Assembly: GCA_013433145.1 (NCBI GenBank)
Contig: CM024187.1
Coordinates: 20,511,826-20,575,825, forward strand
Origin: Ascaris suum
Taxonomy: Eukaryota > Nematoda > Chromadorea > Rhabditida > Ascarididae
DNA: 64,000 bases
Direction: 5' to 3'
The position numbers and the translations under genes were made by a program. Of this stretch, positions 53,000 through 64,000 are shown piece by piece; the stretch's first letter is position 1; each line of letters begins with the position of its first letter. The notes below the pieces were generated by a model. The model was given only the letters and a program-made list of their open reading frames with translations. It was not told the DNA's origin and ran no database searches.

Positions 53000-55240
53000 A
53001 CATCATAACATCGTTGCCTATTAAATGTACTGCTCTATTTATACCCTGAACAATCGTTCCATGCAGAACTATCATAAATAAGCACTTCATTCATCAGAAA
53101 CATCGCCGACATTATAAATCTGCTAATCTCGATGGTAATCTCTATTGTTCAAACGTTCAAATTTGTTTCGTCGAATAAACGCGTTCAAATTTGAATATAT
53201 CAAAGTGAATAAGACAATAAAAATTTTTCTAACTGAACGCGCATATCGGTATTGCATTTAGCCTCTTATAAGTTGAACGGAAAATACGTAATTATTTAGC
53301 GAGTTTCTTCAATATGCCAAATTTAAATGAAAGTATCGAATAAAATCGTCTATGTTTCATCTATGCGCTCATTTCATTAGCAAATTTTTTTTCAATATCA
53401 TTTCTCCAGATATTTTTTGTATGCCAATTAAAATTATCAAAATATATAGAAAGAGTGACTTTAACTGTGTCCATATAATAAATCAACTCGGCTATCAAAG
53501 TAAGTGGAAACAAATGTGAGCCCATAAAAAAAAATACTAATTTCGCATCATTCTTGCGAAACCCATTAGAAGTCACCATCAAACCATCCGCTTCTTAAAA
53601 CGATCAAATAGCAAAATGCAGTAATTCCTGCAAAACAAATCCCACCTAACTACTTCCAGCAATTCTCCTTTATCCCTCTTTATTTTTCTTCGCAAGAGAT
53701 TTTATTTTCTCATAACAATTATGATTATTAGTTTCATTTCTAGTTACAACGAGTAAATGTCACTGTTAAACTATACTCTTGATGGATCATTGAACTGATT
53801 ACTCATTTAGAAATCAGTACCATACGTTCAGTTCGGAGTAATCACTCCTCTACAGTAAATATCAGCTATTCAAATGCAAGCATTGTTTACCTAGGCTAAG
53901 CTATTGTATGTAGCAATTACAGTTGCCTTCCAACAGCTGATATATAAGTTTACCCGATTTTACGCGTTTTCGCCATATGGATATTTGAGCATGTTGGGTA
54001 GGCCAAAATTTAACGATGCTATCATTAACAGTGTCTCAAAACCATGAACAAGGCACCAATTCCTGAGACCCTTACAATCAAAGTTTTGCGTTGAATAATG
54101 GATATTCAACGATTGGGAACATTTGTTTCGCGCTCTCGCTGTGCTATACAGTTGTATCAACGTGACATAGGATTAAAATTTTTCTCCACAGCGAAGCACA
54201 CCTTGAACTGATATTGGTGCCCTCGAATAGCTTAGAAACACTCGAAATTTCTTGCTGAACGACGCAGATGCTTCTCTATGGTTCACCACTCATCGAGATA
54301 ACTTATTCCAAAAATGTTGACAAATGCTGAAAGTTCAAATTTCGAAGGGTTGTCACCATGATAGTCAAATCAAGAAAAAGCTCCATATGTCGTTCGACAG
54401 CGAATTTCAAGTGTTTTCAGAGTATTGGAGGACATATTGTCTCTTCAAGGTAAGCATCACTGTGATGAGCGGTTGCGTAATTCTCAATTGCAATGTCGAA
54501 ATAGTGTAAGAGAATGTGAGAGCTATGGAAATATTTCCATATTTTTCGACTATTTCAAAGTTTTCTAGCTAAAATTTTATGTGTGGTTGTTTGAGACGAT
54601 AGTTCCTTTCTGGGCAGAAATTCTAGGCGTGGTAATTTGAGGGAATAGTTCGTCGTTTAGAGGTTAGGATGCTTGTTTTGTAAACTTATTTAAATTTTCA
54701 TTCACTCCAATGCATATTGAGTTGTCCTGTAAGGTTACGTTTAATCCGTGTGCGCTCAAGAAGAGCATGAAAATTTGATTAACGTTTATGCATCTTTCGA
54801 GCCTCTCTCTTCATCTGATGTTTGAAATAATATATCAAGTTTTTGCATTTATTGCATTTTCATGTAAAATTTTAGAGAATCCCATCGTTGTTCTACAGGA
54901 AAGGCAGAAACTAGCTATATGGTTTCGAACAATTCTAAGGGAAGGGAGAGTCGTCATTTTCTTGTCTTGAAGCGATGAAACTGGGATGAATGGAGCACTT
55001 AGTGCGATCGTAAGTCGAATAATCACGGTGAACAAAATATAAGGAAAATGTGCTTTCTGGCCGACTTTCATGGATGTCCAGGATTACTGCTCGCGTTAAC
55101 TTAATGTGCACCTAATCGATGGAATTCACAAACAACCTCAGGTCTCTCTAAAGCCATTTTTTGGAGAGGCTTTAATGCTCTTTCACTCTCTAGAACTTCG
55201 AAAATTGGTGCCTCTAACTTGTGATTTACATCTCACAAGC
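53000..55240. other. Anonymous DNA
   Basis: No exon is assigned with confidence. A short segment 54421-54450 between TGTTTTCAG and TTCAAG|GTAAGC reads SIGGHIVSS. It has good sites but is only about 30 bases long. Confidence 0.3.
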
Positions 55241-55251
55241 ACTTCCGTCAG

Positions 55252-55343
55252 TACCGACCACGTCACGTAGACCAGAAGTTATAGCCTTGGCGCTCGGCAG
55301 ACGCTATGTGGGCTGCGATTTTCATGCAGTCGATATTCTCTTG
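55252..55343 (+). CDS. Candidate internal exon, unidentified
   Basis: From the acceptor CACTTCCGTCAG to the strong donor CTCTTG|GTAAGA there are two bases and 30 codons. The peptide is PTTSRRPEVIALALGRRYVG then CDFHAVDILL, and local base composition is higher in GC than its flanks. No family is recognised. The shortness of the frame leaves chance as a real alternative. Confidence 0.27.
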
Positions 55344-58300
55344 GTAAGACTTATGGAAATGAAGATTTTCTAATATATATGGGATCGAAAGATGAATGAA
55401 CCTGTTACATATGAAATCGATACCAAATGAAACGGTTGGTATTTGTGGGTGCCAAGGTCGAAATATGAAGTATTCATAATGCTTCGCGATGAGGATTTAT
55501 TTAAGCAGTGCTTATTTTCATTAACAAAACGAGCACGCTAACCCATTTATGTTTTAGGTTGTAAACTGATTCCAGTGAATTTTAAATTTTTCTCACTTCT
55601 GGGCGATAATTGTTTGCAGTTCACTTCCACCTGAGTTGTCATTTTGTGGCGCAATAAGTGCGAAATGCTACTCCTCAAAAGTGTCCAGAAGTGTTTTCAA
55701 AACTGATGCAGTAATTTAGAGATCGCTAAAGCAGGTTGTTTTATGATAGACAATACATGCACTCAGTATTCTAGTTTCAGTTGTTCGCTAATCAAAAGTG
55801 TCTAATGAACAAGCAAATACACACACACATACGTACAAGTAGAAAAATTTCGCAAACTGAAGGCCGAAAGAACAAAATGTGCGCGCAGATGAGCGTTTTT
55901 TAAAGTAATGTTCATTCACAGAAAAATATACTAATTTTGAAACGTTTTTATTGTTAGGCGACAGTCGCTGATGATTCGCTTCCAAGGAATATACTCTTTA
56001 AAAAATGCATTTGTGCATATGTGAGTTCCCGAATGTGGTTTTTTTTTAATCGTTGCGTATGACAGCTTGAAACTGAGTAATGACAACTTATTTTTGCGGC
56101 CACTACTGTCGCACACATATCGAACGGATCCTTATGCCAATTTTGCATCATATAAAGTGACAAGCTGGAAGCGACCGGTCAACGACAGCGTCCTTAGCAA
56201 CTGCTAACATCCGGTCACAGCTGCTGATTTTCGTAAAATGTCCCTAGTTGAGCAAATATATTGAATGAACTGACGCCGACAAGCACACCTGCTCACCATA
56301 CGACACCACATTTGCGTATAAGGCTACAACTCGATGCTTATACTAACAGCACAAACAAGTTCACGAACTTGCAAAACAATCATACCGTACTTACTCAATA
56401 CTGTTCTCGACTTTGGGGAATGCACATTGCAACGATGTGTCGACGGCTGCTCGCGATGAGAGTTTTTATTTTCGTTCCATAACGATTCCAGCACCTGCCT
56501 GCTAACAATGATTGTAAATAGCTGCAACCTGTATTATTCGAACAGCAGAACGTGACCAACCTCATTATTCCAATTTCGTGCACTTAGTAAAACGCCAACA
56601 TTTTCAGTTTTCTATCCCAAACCAAATAAACTAAAAACCGTGCTCTAAATTAGCAGTAAATAATGAGGAAATTGGACTGCTTTGTTTAGCGCATTAAATT
56701 CAAACGTAGAGGTTGAGCATATCTGACTAATGCATCAATGATCAGCAAAACTGTTCCACGATTAATGCTTTTCAGCATTTTCTCGTTGTGACGTGTAAAC
56801 GACGACATAGGTTTCAGCCGATCCACACCACATTTCAGATATGCTTTATACACAATGTACGTACAACATGAATTTTTTGCGCCCAGTAGATTTGTTAGTT
56901 TAGTTGAGTTTTATGAGTTAATTTCTATCCATAATGGTCTTTCGATATTTCCTCCCATTGTGTTTATTTACCTAAAGCCAAAAGATTTAAGAAATTTGTT
57001 TTCACGGTTTTCATGCATAATCCACAATTTTTTTTTTTTTACAACGTTTCTCATAGATGAGAATATGTGGAGACGACTTTCAATGAATTCCGCTTGCAAT
57101 ATTGTTTATCGCGTTGTCTAACTTCAAAGCTATTTCGCTTCACGACTTTTTGCATTTTTGTTATTATTGTTATTTCCATATGTCTGAATAAATTTCTTTT
57201 TTTTTGTGTGTGTGTGTGTTCGCCACTCACTTAGACAACGCTATACGTTTTCTCATCCGCTGATCGCTTAATTTATTCAAGTTGTTTGCACAATATTTGT
57301 GAATTATCGCTTTTTAATCAAATCACACAAAATATTGTGCACTAACTATTCAACGATTCACTATAGGAAACGGGATGAAAACTTTAATATCCATTCAGTT
57401 CCACATATGTCAATTTGTTGTTCATCCATGTTGTTTAGCGACAATGGAGAAAATTTTCGAGTGCAACTTGTAAAGATGGCTAATGTTTAGTGGCACATCG
57501 AAGAGCTACAACTTGAGGTCAGGAAGTACACGTCAACGTTGGCACTATTGAGCGTTTTCCAATTTGAATGGATTTTCCCAAAAAATTGTACTTCTTCACT
57601 GAAAAATGCAGAAAATTTACATTTATAGGCGAAGTTTCGCACATATAAACTTTACTCTTTTCATCATTTGTTTCATATTTACTAGATAAGATTGATATTT
57701 ACATTCGGTAAATGAAATTACCTCGGTGATTTTCCTCCAATTAATGCGTCCTGCAGATTTCTGAAGTAAAAGTTCGCAAGAAAAACTAAGCTTGCAAGAA
57801 AGATACTTGAGTGTTGCTTTCCTTTCAAAAAAAGAAAAACAGTAATGGATCACTTTCCAGCAGAATCACAAAAATAAAGTGACTCACACAGATGCAACTC
57901 CAATCACGGTGTTGGTTATCGCGAGAAATGCATTCAAAATAGGTCGTTCAATAAAACGGCAATTGCTAAAGCAGTACCGCACTGCTCATTTGTGGCAGTT
58001 TTCAGTGATAGCTCGTGTTTTGCGATCGAATCTGTATCGTTTACTCAGCAATAGGCGAAGCACGTTGTTCTCAAGTGTAAACTCATTGCTAAAGCTAAAT
58101 TGGCCGTTGTGTTCAATGAAATTTTTAGAACTTTTAATGCCTAAGAAACTATTATCTGAGAAATGCGAAATATAAAAATCACTGACGATCGTAATAGGAT
58201 GGTAGAATGCGCCCTATTATTTTCTTGGGAATCACAATTCAATTCTCCCTCTACTGGAATTAGACGAAAACAAAACCTATTGGTGCGTGGAAAGTCTACG

Positions 58301-59640
58301 CGAACCATTTCACAACCGGACTGCAACGAATAAATTTCAGCATTTGTATGCACGAATAACACTTAGCTTAAATTGCTATACTTCCGCGTTTCACAGCACA
58401 AATTCGGTGTACATGGAAGGTATTTTACGAGCCACCTAAGGGAAGCTAAGAATGAGAGATTTAATTGTTCAGTTGGATGTCGCATAAAGCGATCAGATTG
58501 GGATATTCGTGATTTTGGACCGAAAGTTATAAAAGAGACGTCTCAGCCGCTGTCCTCTGCTTGGTCGTCTCTGCTGCTTGCTAGTCGCTAACACATCCGA
58601 CCTGACTTGCGGAGGCCCTGATTTCCATCCTTCATGTTCCATATCACGATGGGAGAGGATCATCCTTGTTTACTAGCCGCTTCAAAGTGGATTTAGTGCT
58701 GTGCATTACCAAATCGGAGTTGTTCTTATGCTCTCTTCTGAGTACACTGACATTGCCACCGCCAACCGTTTTCGTTTTTACCGTCCATCAGAAGGGAGCC
58801 CTTTAAAACTGATGGATGCTGATGACGACTCCACTTGAATGTTCAAATAGATTCTCCAACGTTTGCATGTTAACTGGGCAACTGAACGAATGAAGACAGC
58901 TGAATTCCAATTATTCATACAAATCATGCACCTTTGCAAACAAAAGTGCACTCTGAAGACGGCGTATTTGATCGTTTACAGATGCGTCTGTTTGACTCTC
59001 CAACAATCTCAACTCGGGATTAATTGGAGCTAAAGTGAACACTTGCAATTTACGGTATTTTTTCGTCAAACCGGAGCTGCTTTACCTCATTCTCTTTATT
59101 ATTTCAATGGCAAATAAACTTTGCAATTATAAATGCAAGAGTCAGTGACTAATGCGCAGGACCTCTTTGTTTAGTATGCATAATTTCGCATGCGGAAAAG
59201 ATGTTGTGTCCATTCACCCGCCCCTCCAAAAAAGTCCATTTTCCACTATCGTGAGATTTCGCACCCGATCCCTAGTATCCATCGTTTGTTTGCATCGACT
59301 GTTATTAGGCGACGCGAAATGAGAGATAACCGAATCGGTTCGTCTACACACATGCAACAGTTATGACGAAGACTGTCAAATATCTTTTGAACATCGACAT
59401 CACCGAGCGATATCCACCATAAGCAAAGGAACGGAAGAAATGTCAGCTTTGTGAGTGATTCGCTTAGTTCAGATTATCACTCATAAACAGGAGCTCTCTT
59501 CCCATCCTATGGTGGAAGCTGATATAAAAGAAAGCTGCTGGGATTACTTTCAATCGAGGTCAAATCCAGTCTACGTGCGTGTAATGTTAAACTGGTTTCC
59601 TTTGCCTCTGTTCTGTTACTGGCTCGGTTGTTCACATGCA
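55344..59640. other. Anonymous DNA, no gene assigned
   Basis: Frames of 60-98 codons occur in all phases without recognisable domains. The minus-strand segment near 58249-58314 (GCEMVRVDFPRTNRFCFRL, after TTCGTTGCAG and before a GTAGAG donor-like site) is the most protein-like but too short to call. A TG run occurs at about 57205-57220. Confidence 0.3.
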
Positions 59641-59657
59641 GATGCAAATAAACGAAA

Positions 59658-59671
59658 GGGGGGGGGGGGGG
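59658..59671. repeat. Poly-G run
   Basis: Fourteen consecutive G bases, rare in this AT-rich window. It precedes the retrotransposon remnant by a few hundred bases. Run length in an assembly is often inexact. Confidence 0.9.
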
Positions 59672-59899
59672 TAGGTTTTCAAACGATCATCTGGCTTCAA
59701 AGCTATCAAAAGATGCAGAGTGCAAAAGCCATACTTCGTTATTTTCACTGAATCTATGGTCATCTTGGGACACAACTTTGGGATGAATTAATGGACTTTT
59801 TTACCAAGAACTCTGGGAACCTGGGCCGAAGTTAAAAAATAAAATAACACCACCAGGTATCCTGCCAACAATTAAAGTGCCTCTACGACATCTCAATTC

Positions 59900-61140
59900 C
59901 TCCCATTCTAGGATTTTAAAGCGACCAAATAAAGCAAATAGACATGCACAAGGAAGCGTAGCGTCCGAGCTGTGAGGAAAGGTTGCTCAAATTGACAACC
60001 AGCAAAGAATCCTAGGTGATGTGGCAAGAATCAGCATCCGTAGCGTCCACTTGCGGTCGAAGCTCGTCAGTAGGACGCCCCCAAATCGCTGACCGCCGAA
60101 AACTTCTTAGAGACAAAGAAACATGTCGAGCGAAATGGGCAGCATGGGAGTGGGTGTTATAATGTTAATATCTCTTTGCGCTTGCTTGAAGGTGAGGGAT
60201 ACGAAACGGTTGCAACTGCCAATATTTGAGTTAGAAGTAGTGGCACTTTTGAAGAGGAAAAAAAACATCGGTTATGAAACAAATTCCGTTCGGGTTCAGT
60301 AATACTGAAGTTATTGCATTTTCCACCCTGTCCCCTCCCCCCCCCCCCCCCCCCCTTCCCCTCATCCCTTTCACTGGTTAGCTCTGCTGCCACTTTGCGC
60401 CATTGGGAAATTGTGTTGATGAATGCATGCGGTGCTTTTACTTCCGTATATTTTGGAGATACACATGCTGATGTAGGCACTGCTCATCTTGTCGCCTTTT
60501 TGAGCTCCGAGAGTCTTTACAGTCACCAAGTTCTTAAGCAAAGGTAGTTATTGTTTAGCTGCTTGTGTGTGATTCGAAGGAAACTGATGCTTTAGTCTTG
60601 ATATGGTTGACGGGACAAAAAAAAGCAGCTGCAGACTGATTGTAAATGAATTTGACGAGTTCTTTGCTAACCTGAAGGGATGGTGCTTTTGAAGCTGTGT
60701 CAAGAACGAAAACTTATAAGGCATCAGGTTTCGACACATTTACCAGTTGGACACCAAAACTATGTAAGCAGATCCTTTCTGTCGTACTTCTGCCTCTTTT
60801 CACTGACATGATACGGGAAGGAAAGTTTCCTGCAGTGTGAGAGGACGGTTTTGCAGGCCCACTAGCTGTCGACCGATAAGTTTGCTTCCTTTAGGCTTCA
60901 AAGTTGCTCTAGAAGTGAATGTGTTGTCGTAAATGTGAGTTAATATGGCCAAGGCTTCCAGACAGTCAGTAAGTATTCCGCAAACAACATTCCATATTTA
61001 CCGCCACCACTGAAATTTGTGAGCATATCCTCGAATCTTGTGAAGCTGATCAGCTTGCTTGCACAGCTCATTGAGTTGGATGTTCGGGAGGCGTATGATG
61101 ATGTACATTCTAACTTTCTTTTGCACAAATCTATTCAAGA
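59900..61140 (+). mobile_element. Decayed non-LTR retrotransposon (LINE) with RT fragments
   Basis: Translations on the plus strand show scattered reverse-transcriptase signatures. At 60718-60837 KASGFDTFTSWTPKL ... LPLFTDMIREGKFPAV matches the KxxGxD ... LF...GxFPxxW block; the expected Trp is replaced by a TGA stop. At 60867-60910 CRPISLLPLGFKVA matches the YRPISLL block. At 61073-61105 ELDVREAYDDV matches motif A with its catalytic Asp. The three blocks are in three different frames, so the copy is frameshifted and dead. A further in-family-looking piece (ADRRKLLRDKETCRAKWAAW) lies near 60090-60150. The order is correct for one 5'-truncated element. The clade (CR1, RTE or other) is not resolved. 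Confidence 0.72.
60337..60355. repeat. Poly-C run
   Basis: Nineteen consecutive C bases within a CT-rich stretch inside the retrotransposon region. The minus-strand frame with a glycine run (60157-60480) is caused by it. Confidence 0.9.
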
Positions 61141-64000
61141 AATCAATCTGATTAATCAATGCATAATAATTCATAGTTCATAGTTTAAAGTTCATAGTAA
61201 TCCAAGAAATCAATTCATAACACTAGAACTATCACTGGAAGCCATATCTTCGTTGTATCGAAATAGACTTACCTACACTATCTCTCCATTCTTCTCGTTC
61301 TTCGTGGTTCCTCTTTCTACGAGTGGAAAAATATTGCGCAGTTGGCTATTTGTGAATCTCATCATCATCTTCTTCTGCAAAAAATATAGTAATCTTCCAC
61401 TGATATATGCAACCTAATCGCATCTTTCTTTATGTGTTCCCATCCCTTACGACTGCCGGAGTGGACTTTAGCCCACTGTTGGAAAGATTCTATCGAATGC
61501 ATAACGCTGTGCCTATATGCATATAAGCGTTTCAGTGGGAAAGGGAACGGGTTCAGTTGCAGAAGCGGAGGAAGGGCTTCGCTAATTAGCAAATATGAAG
61601 TTAAAAAAAGATCAAATAAAACCCTACATCAAAATCAGCGAAAGCATGGAAATTTTTCAAATTCAGCTGCTGGTCGTTTAATCGTTTTTTTTTCTTCGTC
61701 GATATTGTCGTTAAACAAATTTTGCCGGTAGGGTTATGGGAATATGCGTTTTAATGGATGAAATTTTCTCAAATATGACTTTAAAGACGAAGGAAATATC
61801 TCGAGGCTTGAATAAAACAAACCAATAAAAGCAACTTTTCTCGATGATGCGAGCAGTTCATAAAAACCAACCCAAGATGAAAATTTTTCCCAATCAGCGC
61901 TCAATCTGCAATGCGAATTATTTCTTCACGCTAGACGGTTGCCGTCTATTTCGAGAACTTTCACGAAACAAAATCAAGCATTATGGCTTTTCGTTGATGA
62001 AGTTAATATTAGACTTGTTCAGAAGTATACTGCTTAAGAGATTACTCAGAATATTCCATTAGTAAATACGGATATAAGCTGCTAAAATCTATGGCTTCCT
62101 CAATGTTTTAGGTAGAGGCTAAACCCGCACAGATGTATACGATAAAAAACCAGGCTTTCAGTTTCAATAGTTTATTTGAACGCATACGTGTAGGTATACT
62201 ATTCTTGGGACGATGACATATGATATTTACAGGGCACGGAATTAAAGGGCACAAACATGCTGGTAATAGAAGAATGGAAGCTTTACTGCTCCAAAAGAAA
62301 TACGTGTTCATGAAGTCCGAACAAATGTCTAATGGCAGATCGCCGTGGAAGAGTGCAAATGAGTCTAGTCGCTCATTTCGTGAATATTTAATAAGCCCTC
62401 TTAGAGTTGCTAATCAGTGTCTACGAGATGCTATATAAATACCTCGAGATTGCAGATTACAGCAACTATAGACTAGTATTCAGCCCAAATTTATCCCACT
62501 CAAACAGCGAAAAACACCAATGATTGGACTAATAAAAATTACATCACACCATCCAACCCAAATATTTGTAATAAGTTATCGCCAATATTAGCTTATTTAT
62601 ATAAAACAACAAGGAATTCTTTCTGTATCGATTGCTGAGCGAACGTCTATCAAATCTATGCGAACAATATGCATGATGCAAAACAGGTTAGCTGAAGTGA
62701 AGCGTTAATGACAACCGGCTGGCTATTTATTTTCGCGCTATTCACATCGCAAGCTTCTATTGTTTAACTCACTCTATGAATCACTTTAGCGTATCTTGCG
62801 CATCATCTTTTCTGCCTAATGATTTTCTCTCGATCATTGTATCGTTAAAGCATTTCCATTTCTGCTCGAATTCTCTCTTTGAAGTGTTTTCTTTCCTGGG
62901 CGTAATTTTATATCGGTTTGCTCATCAATTTTAGAAACGAAAGATGCATTCATCACATACGTACTCATATTTTTATATCCATACCCAACTGCTCTTCTTT
63001 ATTCTTTTTAAGTTGGAATTTAAGTTTATTTCCGGGTGATTTTTATATTGAACTATTTGATTGAAGTGTAAAGAAGAGTATTTCTTCGATTTATTAGGGC
63101 TAACGTCACATTCGCCGCTAATATCGAGGTGTGAAAATTATTCATTATAGTCGTTTCTTACTATTTATTCCTACACAATAACTCATTTTGCATATGCGAT
63201 CGTTGCTTTGTTGATTGTTCATCAACTAAACTTAGTATACTATCTCTATTATCAGTACAATGCTCTTTGTCAATCCTCTATTAAGGATTTATTAGATATG
63301 CGGTTGTTGATGAACTTAATTATAACTATAATAATCGTTATTCAATATGCAAATATCACTTCTCACCAAACTCTATTGTTGCATGCAATAAATTTTCTTC
63401 GGAGAATCTTCCTTTCGCAATACAAAATACTCTGTGTTGAATAGTAAAAATAATAAACATACAGAATGAATACTCTATGTTCGATATTGGGTATAAAATG
63501 TGAAAAAAATTACTCTTTTTGTTCGAAAATCAAAAGAAATTCGTGGAAAATCTTTGCGAAGAGCACCTCTTATTTCATTAAGCATAAAACGAAATATCTC
63601 CATTGCCTAACTATTAATTCCTTTTTCTTTTGCCATTTTTTTTTTTTAAGCATGCGTCTTCCGCATTTATGATTCGAAAATAGTGCATAATTCCGATCGT
63701 TTTGCTCTTTAAGTATGTTCTATATGCACCTCAATTGGGAATCGAATTGATCACTTCATTTAATATCTGCAAATGTTCCACAATCAAAAAAAAAAAAAAT
63801 GTCCATATGAAATGCATGTGCCATGTGTAGCTGAATGCACTACAAAAAAAAAAAAAAAAAATAGCGGAAAGGATGCGATGTTTATCTCCTCGTAAGTTGA
63901 TGCATTGCCGTTGCTTATAAATGGATCAAATATCTGTCTTACATATATTTACTTAAGAATTTTCTTTTTTTTTTTCTACTCGATTATGGAAGCTAATTTC
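61141..64000. other. Anonymous AT-rich DNA, no gene recognised
   Basis: Frames at 61432-61731 (plus) and 61365-61592 (minus) overlap and show no recognised domain. Adjacent to the LINE remnant they could be repeat-derived. The rest holds only short frames, A/T homopolymers and AT-rich sequence up to the window end. Confidence 0.35.

Noticed and set aside
60157..60480. Minus-strand frame with a glycine run
   Set aside because: Created by the poly-C tract inside the retrotransposon region.

Overview
The window reads as nuclear DNA of an animal, most likely a nematode. It is AT-rich, with many homopolymer runs and microsatellites. Protein-coding exons are short (about 80-390 bp) and separated by introns of 59 bp to over 4 kb with GT/AG borders. 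The recognisable genes (RSPRY1, Frizzled, a probable PGAP1) are animal genes. The long-intron style would fit a large-genome nematode such as an ascaridid, but species and clade are inference. No bacterial features are present: no operons, Shine-Dalgarno sites, CRISPR or insertion sequences.

Layout. (1) 873-7454, plus strand: the last nine coding exons of an RSPRY1-type RING/SPRY ubiquitin ligase; its N-terminal exons lie left of the window or were not found. (2) 7455-29822: mostly non-coding and repeat-bearing. It contains isolated exon-like segments of unidentified genes, among them a possible copper-transporter exon, a minus-strand exon near 20 kb and plus-strand exons at 26.4-27.7 kb. It also holds a TA array, a TTTG array and a degenerate GAATA satellite. 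(3) 29823-32099, plus strand: five phase-compatible exons whose translation is colinear with the luminal and first membrane region of the GPI inositol-deacylase PGAP1. (4) 33467-35633, plus strand: three phase-consistent exons of an unidentified cysteine-rich protein. (5) 37339-50379, minus strand: a complete Frizzled Wnt receptor gene of ten coding exons, predicted 591 residues. It has a signal peptide, a ten-cysteine CRD, seven membrane helices and the KTxxxW motif; every exon junction is phase-consistent and one intron appears to be GC-AG. (6) 50380-59900: largely anonymous, with a proline-rich PPxY exon head-to-head with the Frizzled start and one more weak exon candidate. (7) About 59900-61140: a decayed non-LTR retrotransposon with reverse-transcriptase fragments in three frames. 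(8) 61140-64000: nothing recognised.

The genes do not form a functional cluster. The strongest results are the full Frizzled model, the RSPRY1 C-terminal model and the PGAP1-like gene. Most remaining open frames are best treated as chance or repeat-derived. I found no convincing previously undescribed system. The items most worth follow-up are the GC-AG Frizzled intron, the RING-like decoy reading frame in the last RSPRY1 intron, the alternative membrane-encoding frame in the PGAP1-like gene and the unidentified cysteine-rich exons at 33-35 kb.
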